The notes under the pieces were generated by a model that worked only from the letters and a program-made list of their open reading frames with translations, did no database searches and was not told the DNA's origin. The position numbers were made by a program, and so were the translations under genes. Positions 34,507 to 44,525 of a DNA stretch of 64,000 nucleotides are shown here, in pieces. Each line of letters begins with the position of its first letter. Position 1 is the first letter of the stretch. Source of the DNA: DASPKW01 sp038244055 (lineage in GTDB: Bacteria > Planctomycetota > Phycisphaerae > Tepidisphaerales > Tepidisphaeraceae); NCBI GenBank assembly GCA_038244055.1, contig JBBRTW010000001.1:6070-70069 (forward strand), in the 5' to 3' direction.

Positions 34507-37500
34507 TCATTTCACGACGAAATTCACCAGCCGCTTGGGGACGTAGAGTTCCTTCACCACTGTCTTGCCGGCCAGATGGGGCTGGACGCCGGCGTCCTGG
34601 CGGGCGGCGGCGAGAATTTCGGCTTCGGGGGCGTCGGCGGGGACGGTGACTTTGCCGCGGAGTTTGCCGTTCACCTGGACGGGAATCTCGATGGCCGTTT
34701 CGGCGAGTTTGGCCGGGTCGAAGGTGGGCCAGGGGCGGCGGGTGAGGGTCTTGGAATGCCCCAGGCGGGCCCAGATTTCCTCGGCGATGTGCGGGGCGAA
34801 GGGGGCCAGCATCAAGGTGAAATTCTCGGCCAAGTCGCGCGGGATCGACTCCAGTTTGGCCATCTCGTTATTCAGCTTGATCAGCTCGGCGATGGCGGTG
34901 TTGAAGCGCAGGTCTTCGATATCCTCGGCCACTTTCTTGATGGTCCGGTGCATCTGGCGATCGATGGCATCGGGGATCGGGCCGGTACTGATAACGACGA
35001 CCTTCTTCTTCTGGTCCTTTGATTCTTCGCCGCCATCTTCATAGTCGCCGACGAGGTTTCGCCAGACGGAGTTGAGGAAGCGGGCCATGCCGACGATATC
35101 ACGGGTGTTCCAGGGTTTTTGGGCTTCGAGAGGGCCCATGTACATTTCGTAGAGGCGGAAGGTGTCGGCCCCGTAGTCGCCCACGATGGTGTCGGGATTG
35201 ACGACATTGCCGCGGGATTTGGACATCTTGAAGGACCGGGCATCGACCTTGATGGCGGCGTTGGCCTTGAGGACGTAGGAGTCGCCCTGCTTCTGGATCA
35301 GGATTTCTTCGATGCGCCGGGCGAAGAGTTTGACGCCGGTCTGCCTGTGGTAGCCGAACATGCGCACGCCGGCCTCGGTCGCTTCTTCCTCGACATCGCG
35401 GACCTCGGTGGCCGAGACCGGCTTGCCGCCATCGTCTTCGAAAAAGTGATATTCCATCTCACCCAGAATCAGCCCCTGGTTGACCAGGCGCTTGAATGGC
35501 TCAGGGGTTGCCACATGACCGAGGTCAAACAGCACCTTATGCCAGAAGCGCGAGTAGAGCAGATGCAGGACGGCATGCTCGACGCCGCCGACGTACAGAT
35601 CGACGGGCATCCAGTAGGCTTCTTTGGCCGGGTCGACGAAGCGGTCGGAGTTGCGCGGGTCGATGTAGCGCAGGTAATACCAGCAGGAGCCGGCCCACTG
35701 GGGCATGGTGTTGGTCTCGCGCGTGAAGGTATCCCCGGCTTTGTCGGTGTAGGCGATCCAATCCTTGACCTTCGACAGGGGGGGCTCGGGGGTGCCGGTG
35801 GGTTTGAAATCGACCATTTCCGGCAGGGCGAGGGGGAGCTCGGATTCATCCAGCGGATAAGGCTCGCCATCTTCATCCAGCACGATCGGGAAAGGCTCGC
35901 CCCAATAGCGCTGGCGGGAGAAGAGCCAGTCGCGGAGTTTGTATTTGATGGATTTGTGGCCGACGCCTTCGTCTTCGAGGTGATCGGTGATTTTCTCTTT
36001 GGCGTCGGCCGTCGGCAGGCCTTCGATCAGGGGGGAGTTGATGGCGATGCCTTCGCCGACGAAACAGGTCTCGGGGTCGGCGGTCCCGGTCGCCGGTTTG
36101 ACGACTCGGGTGATGGGCAGGCCGAACTTTTTCGCGAACGCCCAGTCGCGATCATCGTGCGCGGGGACGGCCATGATCGCCCCGGTTCCGTAGCCCATCA
36201 GTACGTAATCCGCGATCCAGACCGGAATCTGCTCCTTGTTCACCGGATTGATCGCATACGTTCCCGTGAAGACGCCGGTTTTGTCTTTGGAATCGGCCAT
36301 TCGATCGCGCTCGGAGCGCCCGCCGACGGCGGCGCGGTAGGCTCCGACGGCCGACTTTTGCGCATCGGTGGTGATCCGCTCGACCAGCGGATGCTCGGGG
36401 GCCAGGACCATGTAAGTAGCGCCGTAGAGCGTATCCGGGCGGGTGGTGAAGACGGTGATGACATCGCCCATGTCGGTTTCGGCGGCGAGTTCGTCTTCGA
36501 GGGAGGTTGCGGGTTGCGAGTTGGGAGTTGGGAGTTGCGAGTTACGCGAGTTGTCCGTTGTCCGTTGTCCGTTGTCCGTTGTTGGTGATTGCTCGCTCGG
36601 TCCAACTGACAACGGACCACTGACGACGGACAACGGACCTTCTCGCTTCTGTTCGACTACATCAAAATCCACCTCCGCGCCGATGCTTTTGCCGATCCAG
36701 TTTCGCTGCATTTGCTTCAGCGATTCGGGCCACTCCACGCTGTCCAAGTCATCGGCGAGGCGGTCCGCATATGCAGTGATGCGCAGCAGCCATTGCTGCA
36801 TCGGCCGACGCTCAACCGGATGACCGTCCCGCTCCGACTTGCCATCAATCACTTCTTCATTGGCCAGCACAGTCCCCAGCCCCGGGCACCAGTTCACTGG
36901 AATTTCATCTTTGTACGCGAGCCGCGAGTTAAGGATTACATCGGCCTGCTCTTCTTCCGACAGCTCGCGCCAGAGCCGCTCGGAGCGGATTTCGCCGGCG
37001 ACCTGCTCGAGGCCTTCGGTGGTTGGGTTCACATGGATCGTGAAATCGGGCGCGACGACGTAATTTTCGTTAGCCAGTTCGTTCATCAGATGGGCGATGG
37101 GCATCGCCTTTTGCTGGATCGGGTCGAAATAGGAGTTGAACAGTTGCAGGAAGATCCACTGGGTCCAGCGGTAGTAGCCGGGGTCGGTGGTATCGACTTC
37201 GCGATCCCAGTCGTAGCTCAGGCCGAGCATTTGGATCTGGCGGCGGAAATTCTCGATGTTTTTGCGGGTGGTGGCGGCGGGGTGAACGTTGTTTTTGATG
37301 GCATATTGCTCGGCCGGCAGGCCGAAGGCGTCCCAGCCCATGGGATGGAGGACATTGAACCCTTTCATGCGGTAGAAGCGCGAGACGATATCGGTGGCGG
37401 TGTATCCTTCGGGATGGCCAACATGCAGCCCGGACCCGCTGGGATAGGGGAACATATCCAGGATGTATTTCTTAGGCTGATCGGGAGCCTCCTCGGGGTC

Positions 37501-37575
37501 GAAGGCCCGGAAGGATTTGTTCTCCAGCCAATACTGCTGCCACTTCTTTTCGATCGCGGTAAAGTTGTAAGGCAT
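34507..37575 (-). CDS. leuS: Leucyl-tRNA synthetase with a repeat-derived insertion
   Basis: A 1022-residue class I synthetase charging tRNA-Leu, cytoplasmic. HVGH (51-54) is the HIGH motif, KMSKS lies at 783-787, WPESL and the tRNA-binding C-terminal domain follow in order. The CP1 editing domain has [15 protein letters not shown] at about 372-386. Immediately before it, about 46 residues (roughly 312-357) rich in Ser, Thr, Pro, Gln and Asn replace a short loop and are encoded by a heptamer repeat (36504-36641). Bacterial LeuRS is usually about 860 residues; further length comes from insertions in the region near residues 660-760. Essential gene, so the insertion is presumably tolerated. Confidence 0.96.
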   Translation of the reverse strand: MPYNFTAIEKKWQQYWLENKSFRAFDPEEAPDQPKKYILDMFPYPSGSGLHVGHPEGYTATDIVSRFYRMKGFNVLHPMGWDAFGLPAEQYAIKNNVHPAATTRKNIENFRRQIQMLGLSYDWDREVDTTDPGYYRWTQWIFLQLFNSYFDPIQQKAMPIAHLMNELANENYVVAPDFTIHVNPTTEGLEQVAGEIRSERLWRELSEEEQADVILNSRLAYKDEIPVNWCPGLGTVLANEEVIDGKSERDGHPVERRPMQQWLLRITAYADRLADDLDSVEWPESLKQMQRNWIGKSIGAEVDFDVVEQKREGPLSVVSGPLSVGPSEQSPTTDNGQRTTDNSRNSQLPTPNSQPATSLEDELAAETDMGDVITVFTTRPDTLYGATYMVLAPEHPLVERITTDAQKSAVGAYRAAVGGRSERDRMADSKDKTGVFTGTYAINPVNKEQIPVWIADYVLMGYGTGAIMAVPAHDDRDWAFAKKFGLPITRVVKPATGTADPETCFVGEGIAINSPLIEGLPTADAKEKITDHLEDEGVGHKSIKYKLRDWLFSRQRYWGEPFPIVLDEDGEPYPLDESELPLALPEMVDFKPTGTPEPPLSKVKDWIAYTDKAGDTFTRETNTMPQWAGSCWYYLRYIDPRNSDRFVDPAKEAYWMPVDLYVGGVEHAVLHLLYSRFWHKVLFDLGHVATPEPFKRLVNQGLILGEMEYHFFEDDGGKPVSATEVRDVEEEATEAGVRMFGYHRQTGVKLFARRIEEILIQKQGDSYVLKANAAIKVDARSFKMSKSRGNVVNPDTIVGDYGADTFRLYEMYMGPLEAQKPWNTRDIVGMARFLNSVWRNLVGDYEDGGEESKDQKKKVVVISTGPIPDAIDRQMHRTIKKVAEDIEDLRFNTAIAELIKLNNEMAKLESIPRDLAENFTLMLAPFAPHIAEEIWARLGHSKTLTRRPWPTFDPAKLAETAIEIPVQVNGKLRGKVTVPADAPEAEILAAARQDAGVQPHLAGKTVVKELYVPKRLVNFVVK
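36504..36641. repeat. In-frame heptamer array inside leuS
   Basis: AGGTTGC, GGGTTGC, GAGTTGG x2, GAGTTGC, GAGTTAC, then four GTTGTCC and GTTGTTG (36504-36584). After a 15-nt gap the reverse-complement-type units GTCCAAC, TGACAAC, GGACCAC, TGACGAC, GGACAAC and GGACCTT end at 36641. Total length is 138 nt, divisible by three, so the leuS frame is kept. Confidence 0.93.
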
Positions 37576-37616
37576 AACGGGTTGGATGATAGCGGAAAGT
37601 GGTTGGGCGGGAAGGC

Positions 37617-37717
37617 GTCAATGGTCCATGGTCAATTGTCCATGGTCCATTGTTTATTGGAGGAGGAGTTGTCCGAGCGGGCATACGCGATGGACAATGG
37701 ACAATTGACAAAGGACG
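37617..37717. repeat. Gapped inverted pair of heptamer arrays (GTCCATG / ATGGACA)
   Basis: GTCAATG, GTCCATG, GTCAATT, GTCCATG, GTCCATT and GTTTATT (37617-37658) face ATGGACA x2, ATTGACA and AAGGACG (37690-37717). The pair sits just upstream of the leuS start. Confidence 0.92.
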
Positions 37718-37837
37718 TCCCATAACGCGATCTTGCGCAAATTTTGGAGGAAAGTTCTAAATTGAGCCGACAGCGTTCCGATAACCGATATAGGACATCA
37801 GAGTAAGCCAGTTCGAATGTCCTGGAAGGTGTGCCTT

Positions 37838-38242
37838 ATGCTGCTGTTGACTCAACCTGAGACCGACCACGCCGGATTGGATATCGCTCCCCGCCGGAGC
37901 GCCGCCACGGGGGCCGAGCGCCGCCGCGGGCTGCGCATCGAGCAGGCCCGGCCGATCAAGGTCTTCGATCCGATGACCTCGCGCTACTTCGGCGGGCAGA
38001 CCTGCGACGTCTCCGCGACCGGATTGCGGATCGAGTTGCCGGCCTCCATGCCCGTCCGCGAGGGCAAGACCATCAGCGTCCACGTCGGGCTGAACGATCA
38101 GGGGCAGGCGCTGGCCAACCGCCGGGCCATGATCCCCGCCAAGATCGTCTGGATCGACCGCTCGATGGATTCCCAGAACCCCAAGGTGATGGCGGGCGTA
38201 GAATTCGTGGTCAGCATCGCCGCGCATCTCGACGCGGCCTGA
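37838..38242 (+). CDS. PilZ-domain protein
   Basis: A 134-residue cytoplasmic protein, start ATG 37838 with GGAAGG eight bases upstream. It carries a PilZ domain: a basic segment RRRGLR before the barrel and DVSATGLRIELP, equivalent to the [D/N]-x-S-x-x-G c-di-GMP-binding motif, followed by a strand IPAKIVWID and GVEFV. It probably senses c-di-GMP. A strong terminator follows. Confidence 0.85.
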   Translation: MLLLTQPETDHAGLDIAPRRSAATGAERRRGLRIEQARPIKVFDPMTSRYFGGQTCDVSATGLRIELPASMPVREGKTISVHVGLNDQGQALANRRAMIPAKIVWIDRSMDSQNPKVMAGVEFVVSIAAHLDAA

Positions 38243-38301
38243 TGCGGAACAATACAGTGGGGCGGCGTGCTGTCTGGTGCGCCTGCCCCGATAGGATTGG
38301 A

Positions 38302-38330
38302 AACACCCGCCGGTGAATGGCGGGTGTTTT
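38302..38330 (+). terminator. Terminator of the PilZ gene
   Basis: AACACCCGCC (38302-38311) pairs with GGCGGGTGTT (38319-38328) over a 7-nt loop, followed by TT. The 10-bp stem is perfect. Confidence 0.88.
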
Positions 38331-38619
38331 CGTTGATGTCGCCAGTGCCACTTCTCCTACCGCTGGGACGGCAGAAATTGCTCGCATTGCGGATTTGTAA
38401 CCCCCGCAATCGTTTGAACCGTGAAACCCCGGCAATCTCACCGCGTCCATGTAATATTGGGCGGTGCATATCCGTTCAACATTTGTAGTGGCCAGCGTAG
38501 GATGAACAGAGCATTCTCACGTCGAACGCATTCGCTTACGCAAACGGGAATCCCGATGTAGGGGTTTCCCGGCTGCGGCGAAATTTCCTGGATTGTCGCG
38601 TCGTCGGGGATGAGTTGTT
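38331..38619. other. Intergenic region upstream of the SpoIIE-type gene
   Basis: No gene, repeat array or clear promoter was recognised after the terminator. It presumably contains the promoter of the phosphatase gene. Confidence 0.4.
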
Positions 38620-40545
38620 ATGGAAGAAGCCGCTCGAAAATTCGCCCGCCGGATCCTGATGATTCACCTGGCATTACTGCTGGCGGTGATCGGGATCATC
38701 TACGCCGCCTCGCGCGAAGTGTACGACACGACTCGCGAGCAGGCGCTCAAGCAGGCCGAGGCGCGGCAGTTGATTTTGGCGGGGCAGACCGCCAAGGGGA
38801 TCGAGGCTTTTTACAAGTCCATTCTCAACGACCTGGACCTTCTGCGGCAGGCACCGGCCGATGAGGATGAAGGCGCGGTGACCAGCGAAAAACCCACCAC
38901 TTCCCCAACCGCCCCGCCAAACGGCATCGAACTGAAGCCCTTCTTCCAGTCCCTGATGGGCAGCGACTCCCGCACCGGGAACACGGTGACCGCCCGGCTC
39001 TACGCCAGCATCCTCTGGAAGCAGTTGCAAGGGCGGGTGTCGCTCCTGTTCCGCGTGGACCGCGACCGACTGGGCAAGGGCAAGCTTGATCGCGAGCTTT
39101 TGCACGATAGAGGCCCGATCCAGATGCCCCTGAGCCCGGTGGATCCAAAACAAATCCATCCGCGCGAAATCGTCGCCCGATCCATGGACTGGCTCCGCGC
39201 CGTCGATAAGCCCACGATCGGCCCGTTCCAGCAGATCACGGTGGGGGACAAGACTGAATCCATGAATCTCGTGGCCGTGCCCACGCCCGAGCGCAATCGC
39301 CTGATCGTGGCGGCGGTGCCGATCGCCTATGCCCAGAAGCGTTTCATCGAAGATCTGAATCGCGATGGCGATTCAACCAACGCGATCCTCGCCGATGAAA
39401 CCGGCACGATCATGATCGGCACCAACCCGCAACTCGTCGGCCGGGAAGTGCAGTCGCTCAAGGACCCGGAGGTGATGCGGCTGGCCACCGATTATGCCGC
39501 CAGCCCGACCAAGGCCGTGCGGACGATCGAGCGCGAGTACGTGCTGGGCGGGCAGAAATTCCCACCGGGGCTGGTCGCCATCGAGCCGGTCAGTGTCGGC
39601 GGAAAAAAGTGGATGTTGATGATCATCACACCGCTTTCGGATGTGGACATGGTTGTCAGCCAGATCTTCCGCCGCGCGGTGTACTGGGCGATCTTCGTTG
39701 TCTTCTCGATGACCGCGATCCTGGTTTCATCCTCGATCCAGCTCATCCGCGGGCGCATCCGTCTCGAACGCATCCGCCACGATGTCATCAACAAGGAACT
39801 CAAGCAGGCGCGGGAAATCCAGATGGCCTGGCTGCCGCAGCAGGGGGTCTCGATCCCCTCCATCGATATCGCCGCGATCAACCACCCGGCCAGCCATATC
39901 AGCGGCGATTTTTACAACTGGTTCGAGCTGCCGGGCGGCCGGATGGTCGTCACCATTGGCGATGTCACCGGCCACGGCATGTCGGCCGCGTTTCTCATGG
40001 CCACCACGCAGTTACTGGTGCATACGACCATGCTGCGGCTGCAAGACCCCGGGCGAACGCTGACCGAGGTCAACCGCCAACTCTGCATGCAGGTCTTCAA
40101 TGGCCAATTCGTGACGATGCTGATTTGCGTTCTTGATGTGGATGGGCAATCGCTTGAAGTCGCCACGGCCGGGCACTATCCACCGCTGATTAGCCGCGAG
40201 GGCCGATTCGAAGGTCTGGCCATCGAATCGCAGTTGGTCCTGGGCGTGGAGAAAGAATCGCGCTATCCAACCGAGCGCTTTATCCTGCCGGCTTCGGCCA
40301 GCCTGGTGATGTACACCGATGGCGTGCTCGATGTGCGCTCCCCCGAGGGCAAGCGATTCGAGATGCGCCGGCTGATCGACTCGGTGCATGGCCGGGCGGA
40401 ATCGGCGCAGTCGCTGATCGATTCGATCGTGGGCCATGTGAATCATTTCCGGGGGAACAGGCCCTTGCCGGATGACCTGACGATGGTTTGCATCCAGACG
40501 CAGACGCAGCCGGCCGAGGCGGGCGTGGAGGCGATTGTGGTGTAG
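38620..40545 (+). CDS. Membrane sensor serine phosphatase (SpoIIE/RsbU-type PP2C)
   Basis: A 641-residue protein. One N-terminal transmembrane helix (about 12-30), a periplasmic sensor region (about 31-350) and a second helix (about 352-376, YWAIFVVFSMTAILVSSS) precede a cytoplasmic SpoIIE phosphatase domain (about 395-635). Metal-binding motifs are visible: SGDFYNWF, GDVTGHGMSAAF and YTDGVLDV. It likely dephosphorylates an anti-sigma antagonist in a partner-switching pathway in response to a periplasmic signal. No partner genes are adjacent. Confidence 0.9.
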   Translation: MEEAARKFARRILMIHLALLLAVIGIIYAASREVYDTTREQALKQAEARQLILAGQTAKGIEAFYKSILNDLDLLRQAPADEDEGAVTSEKPTTSPTAPPNGIELKPFFQSLMGSDSRTGNTVTARLYASILWKQLQGRVSLLFRVDRDRLGKGKLDRELLHDRGPIQMPLSPVDPKQIHPREIVARSMDWLRAVDKPTIGPFQQITVGDKTESMNLVAVPTPERNRLIVAAVPIAYAQKRFIEDLNRDGDSTNAILADETGTIMIGTNPQLVGREVQSLKDPEVMRLATDYAASPTKAVRTIEREYVLGGQKFPPGLVAIEPVSVGGKKWMLMIITPLSDVDMVVSQIFRRAVYWAIFVVFSMTAILVSSSIQLIRGRIRLERIRHDVINKELKQAREIQMAWLPQQGVSIPSIDIAAINHPASHISGDFYNWFELPGGRMVVTIGDVTGHGMSAAFLMATTQLLVHTTMLRLQDPGRTLTEVNRQLCMQVFNGQFVTMLICVLDVDGQSLEVATAGHYPPLISREGRFEGLAIESQLVLGVEKESRYPTERFILPASASLVMYTDGVLDVRSPEGKRFEMRRLIDSVHGRAESAQSLIDSIVGHVNHFRGNRPLPDDLTMVCIQTQTQPAEAGVEAIVV

Positions 40546-40546
40546 G

Positions 40547-40628
40547 GGGATTGCGGATTTGAGATTTGAGATTGCAGATTTTGCGCGGGAAATTCAATCC
40601 GCAATCCGCAATCGCCAATCCGCAATGC
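40547..40628. repeat. Gapped inverted pair of heptamer arrays (GGGATTG / GCAATCC)
   Basis: GGGATTG, CGGATTT, GAGATTT, GAGATTG and CAGATTT (40547-40581) face TCAATCC, GCAATCC, GCAATCG, CCAATCC and GCAATGC (40594-40628). It begins right after the TAG stop of the phosphatase gene and would form its 3' hairpin. The unit is similar to that at 22611. Confidence 0.92.
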
Positions 40629-40791
40629 GAATCTTCTTTATCTTCACTCAGACAATCGGTTAGAATACTCCCCGGGCCACCGTCATACGGGCATCGTACG
40701 ATTCTGCGTTCGACCGGGTAGATTCTTCGAACAGCTCGCGCCGGGGTGGAGCGGGTCATCGTGTTGGGTCATCCTTTTACGGAGTATTTCT

Positions 40792-43671
40792 ATGCAGCCA
40801 GTGTCGGAAGCTTGTCAGCGCGGGATTCGCGCCGGCCGCCTTGGTGTTGTGGCGATGGTGTTTGGTGCGGCGGCCTGCCTGCCGATGGGGGCGCTGGCTC
40901 AACCCGCTCCGGTGCCCGCGCCGGCCGCCCCAGTGGCGACGGCTCCGGCCGCGCCCGCGCCCGCCGCCGCGCCGGCCGAAGCGCCCAAGTGGCCTGATTT
41001 CAATCTGGTCACCAAGGACATGGTCGCCCAGCAGGGCCTGTTCACCCTTTACCGCTACAACCCGGCCGACAATTCCAAGGATCAGACCAAGCTCCTTTGC
41101 CAGATTCCGCGGGCGCTGCTCAAGCAGGACCTGCTGCTGGCGACGAGCATTTCGCGCGGGCCGATGGCGGGTTTTCAGTGGGATGATTACCTGATTCGCT
41201 TTGAGGCATCCGGGCGGCTGATCCTGATCAGCGTTCCGGATTCGCGCTACGTCAGCCGCGCGGATCAGCCGGTGTCGGATGCGGTCAACCGCACTTACAA
41301 CGATGGTTTCCTGACGGCCATGCCGATTCTGACGATGGCGCCCAATGGCGACCCGGTGGTCGAGATCGGCACACCCCTTCTGACGCCGATCGTCAGCCTC
41401 CCGCCCGCCGGCGCTGGGCTCGCTCCGCGCAAGGACCTCTCGACCTTTTCCAAGGTCAAATCCTTTCCCGATAATATCCTGATCGATGCCGATATCGCCC
41501 TGGTCGGCCGAACCGGCGCGGGCACCAATGTCGGCATCACCTACTCGTTCCGCCGCCTGCCTCCGATTGCCTCGTATACCCCGCGCATCGCCGATGAGCG
41601 GGTGGGCTACTTCACCACCGCCCGCCGCGACTGGGCGATGAAGCACACCGAAAAAGACACGACGCTCCGCTACGTCAACCGCTGGGACGTCAAGAAGAAA
41701 GACCCCTCGCTCGAACTCTCGCCCCCCGAGAAGCCGGTCGTCTTCGTGATCGAGAAGACCGTCCCGCTGCAATGGCGCAACTATGTGGCCCAGGGCGCGC
41801 TGGAATGGAACAAGGCCTTTGAAAAGCTTGGAATCGTTGGCGCGGTGGTCGTTCAGCAGCAGACCGATGACAACGAATTCGCCAACGCCGACCCCGAGGA
41901 TGCCCGCTACAACTTCATCCGCTGGACCGTCAACGATGGCGGGATGGCGGTTGGACCTTCGCGGGCCGATCCGCGCACGGGGCAGATTCTCGATGCGGAT
42001 ATTATTTTCGACGATTCGATGCTCCGCTTCTACTTCCGCGAGTTTGAGGTGTTCGGGCCGCAGGGAATTTCCTCGGCGATGGGGCCGGAATATCTCCAGT
42101 TCCTGGCGGCCAATCCGCAGTTCATGCCCATGGGGATGAACGCGGATCAGGTGCGTGACGCCGCCAAGACGGCCGGCGCGGAACTGCTCCGCGACTCGGG
42201 CGATAACACCAGCCCGGATTCGATGGCAATCGCCCCCCGGCGCATTGCCCCCGCCCGCGCGGCCTGCAGCTACGCGGCCGGGATGCGTCAGGAAATCGCC
42301 ATGGCCAACCTCGCGGCCGCCGCCGGTGGAAAGAAGATTCCCGACCGCTTCATGGGCGAAGTGATCCGCGAAGTGGTTGCCCACGAAGTCGGCCACACGC
42401 TGGGCCTGCGCCACAATTTCAAAGCCTCCTCCTGGCTGAGCGAGACCGAGATCAAGAAGCGCCGCGACACCACCGATGAGCCGCTGGTGGCCTCGGTGAT
42501 GGATTACAACCCGGTGGTCTTCTTCGCGGGCGACGATATCGACAAGCTCAAGCACTTCATGACCCCCTGCATCGGACCCTACGATCACTGGGCCATCGAA
42601 TACGGCTACAAGAACCTCTCCAAGGAAGAGCCCGAGGAGAAGGCTCTCATTGCCAAGGTCGCCTCGCGCAACACCCAGCGCGAGAACGCGTACGCCACGG
42701 ATGAAGATGTCATGGGCCCGTCCTCGGTCGATCCAACCGCCAATCGATTCGATCTGTCCGATGATCCGATCGCGTGGGCGAAGTCGCGGATCGCGCTGAG
42801 CGATGCACTGCTGAAGGATTTCAAGAAATGGGCGGTCAAACCCAACGATCCGAACGACCGTCTGCGCGAATCGTTCCTGTATGTGATGTCGCAGAAGATG
42901 CGCGATCTGCTTTTCGTGACGCGCGTGGTCGGCGGGCAGAATTTCAACCGCAACCGGCCGGGCGATCCGGATGCCAAGCCGGCGCTGCAACTGGTCGAGC
43001 CCAAGCGGCAGCGCGAGGCGCTGGCGGTGCTGGAGTCGACGATTTTCCGCGATGATTTCCTGGCGGTCGATCCCGAGCTTTACAACGAGCTGGTGCCATC
43101 GGGCCGCTGGATCGACTGGGCCGGGCAGGATCCGTTCCGCACGCCGCGCGTCGATTTCCCCGTGCATTCCTACATCACCCGCTACCAGGGCCTGGCACTG
43201 GCGAGCCTGGTGACGCCGCAGAATCTCCAGCGCATTTACGATGCCGAGCTCAAGAGCAAGTCGGAGGATAAGTTCACCGCCGCCGAGTTGATCTCGCGCG
43301 TGCGCACGATCATCTGGGGCGGTGCCAAGCCCGCGAGCAGCGTCAAGTACACCGATGCCAAGCCGCTGCTGACGAGCGTCCGCCGGAATTTGCAGCGGCA
43401 GCATGTGCAGTTCATGCTGGCGATCGCCGAATCCAAGCCCGGCGCGCTGGTGTCGGCCGACCTGCACTCGATGGTCTGCTTCACCCTGCGCGACCTGGCC
43501 CAGCAGATCGGCACGGATCTGAACAACGCCGGCGAGCGGCTGGATCTTGGATCGCGGGCGCATTTGTCGGAGACCAAGGCGCAGATCGACCGGGTGCTGA
43601 ATGCGCCGTACATCCAGATGCCGGGTTTTGGCGGGCCGATGATGATGTTCGGGCAGCCAGCCGGGCAGTGA
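40792..43671 (+). CDS. Secreted zinc metalloprotease, DUF5117/DUF4953-like
   Basis: A 959-residue protein with a signal peptide region followed by an Ala/Pro-rich linker (about 35-65). A metzincin-type zinc site is present: HEVGHTLGLRHNF (H531, E532, H535, H541), then a VMDYNP turn containing the Met-turn-like segment (ASVMDYNPVV). N-terminal DUF5117 and C-terminal DUF4953 regions are usual for this family in PVC and Bacteroidetes. ATG 40792 follows GGAG. It overlaps the next gene by four bases if that uses GTG 43668. Confidence 0.88.
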   Translation: MQPVSEACQRGIRAGRLGVVAMVFGAAACLPMGALAQPAPVPAPAAPVATAPAAPAPAAAPAEAPKWPDFNLVTKDMVAQQGLFTLYRYNPADNSKDQTKLLCQIPRALLKQDLLLATSISRGPMAGFQWDDYLIRFEASGRLILISVPDSRYVSRADQPVSDAVNRTYNDGFLTAMPILTMAPNGDPVVEIGTPLLTPIVSLPPAGAGLAPRKDLSTFSKVKSFPDNILIDADIALVGRTGAGTNVGITYSFRRLPPIASYTPRIADERVGYFTTARRDWAMKHTEKDTTLRYVNRWDVKKKDPSLELSPPEKPVVFVIEKTVPLQWRNYVAQGALEWNKAFEKLGIVGAVVVQQQTDDNEFANADPEDARYNFIRWTVNDGGMAVGPSRADPRTGQILDADIIFDDSMLRFYFREFEVFGPQGISSAMGPEYLQFLAANPQFMPMGMNADQVRDAAKTAGAELLRDSGDNTSPDSMAIAPRRIAPARAACSYAAGMRQEIAMANLAAAAGGKKIPDRFMGEVIREVVAHEVGHTLGLRHNFKASSWLSETEIKKRRDTTDEPLVASVMDYNPVVFFAGDDIDKLKHFMTPCIGPYDHWAIEYGYKNLSKEEPEEKALIAKVASRNTQRENAYATDEDVMGPSSVDPTANRFDLSDDPIAWAKSRIALSDALLKDFKKWAVKPNDPNDRLRESFLYVMSQKMRDLLFVTRVVGGQNFNRNRPGDPDAKPALQLVEPKRQREALAVLESTIFRDDFLAVDPELYNELVPSGRWIDWAGQDPFRTPRVDFPVHSYITRYQGLALASLVTPQNLQRIYDAELKSKSEDKFTAAELISRVRTIIWGGAKPASSVKYTDAKPLLTSVRRNLQRQHVQFMLAIAESKPGALVSADLHSMVCFTLRDLAQQIGTDLNNAGERLDLGSRAHLSETKAQIDRVLNAPYIQMPGFGGPMMMFGQPAGQ

Positions 43672-43680
43672 AGTTTGCCC

Positions 43681-43710
43681 CGGATGAACGCGGATGGGCA
43701 CGGATGAACA
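43681..43710. repeat. 10-mer tandem repeat, CGGATGAACG type (x3)
   Basis: CGGATGAACG, CGGATGGGCA and CGGATGAACA are contiguous. They lie at or before the start of the zinc-ribbon membrane protein gene; if the GTG at 43668 is used, they encode part of its N-terminus (DERGWARMN). Confidence 0.8.
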
Positions 43711-44372
43711 TTCGCGCTCCACAAGCTGATACGGCCGCCCGGCGGAACTCAGGTTTCGCCGGGCGGCTTTGGTATTTGGCGTGGAAGGCGTGCGACTTAT
43801 TCCTGGTGGCGATGTCGTCGATTCTGTTTTTGTGCGTGGTGGTGATGTGGGTGAGGAGCCGGTTCGTGGCTGACCAATGGGCGGTGATTGAGCAAGGGCC
43901 GGATGAGAGTGGAATCTACGAGCAAGCGCGAGTCCGAGCGATGCAGTCGATGGCCGGTGAGATCTCATTGGGATGGACCACATTGCCATTGCCCGTCATG
44001 TCCGGGCAAACAAATCCGCCGCCAATGAAGCCGGCTGCATTCCTCCATTCAACCGGGCATGTGGAAGGCACGCTTGCGACCGGAATAGCGTATCCTCATT
44101 CGATCTGGAATCGCTTGGGGTTCGCCTCGGGTAAGCACGATTCGTTCGGCGACTATTCCTTCATTATCGTCCCCTACTGGAGCCTGGCGGTCTTGACCGC
44201 GATCCTGCCGGGGACGGCGATCATCCGCGGCACGCGCGGCCGGCGCATCGCGCGGAGAATCCGCGATGGTCTATGCCGGAATTGCGGCTACGATCTTCGC
44301 GCTTCCGAATCACGCTGCCCCGAATGCGGAACACCGATCAACCAGGCGGCGCCTTCCAATCCGTCATGCTGA
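43704..44372 (+). CDS. Membrane protein with C-terminal double zinc ribbon
   Basis: About 222 residues. ATG 43704 is inside the last 10-mer repeat unit; a GTG at 43668 overlapping the protease stop is the alternative. Two membrane helices are visible (about 32-52, FLVAMSSILFLCVVVMWV, and about 160-178). The C-terminus holds the planctomycete zinc ribbon LCRNCGYDLRASESRCPECGTPI. The stop codon TGA and the last three residues are contributed by the hairpin repeat that starts at 44363, so the original C-terminus may have been different. Function unknown. Confidence 0.72.
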   Translation: MNIRAPQADTAARRNSGFAGRLWYLAWKACDLFLVAMSSILFLCVVVMWVRSRFVADQWAVIEQGPDESGIYEQARVRAMQSMAGEISLGWTTLPLPVMSGQTNPPPMKPAAFLHSTGHVEGTLATGIAYPHSIWNRLGFASGKHDSFGDYSFIIVPYWSLAVLTAILPGTAIIRGTRGRRIARRIRDGLCRNCGYDLRASESRCPECGTPINQAAPSNPSC

Positions 44373-44468
44373 GCTTGCGAAGCATCTGGCCTCGAACGTC
44401 GAGGCCCGCCACGCTCACTCGAATGGTCCTCAACGCATCAGCAAGATGCTTCGCAAGCTCAGCATGAC
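44363..44468. repeat. 106-nt hairpin repeat with perfect 25-bp arms
   Basis: Arms 44363-44387 and 44444-44468 are exact reverse complements, starting GTCATGCTGAGCTTGCGAAG and ending ...GCATGAC, around a 56-nt loop. A partial copy of the arm (AAGATGCTTCGC...GCTCAGCA) occurs at 47237-47260 and a related core at 19572-19613. It looks like a non-autonomous mobile palindrome and supplies the stop codon of the previous gene. Confidence 0.9.
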
Positions 44469-44525
44469 AGTATGATATCCCACCCCGCCTTTGATTCTTC
44501 AATTTGATCTGCGATAACCTTCCGC

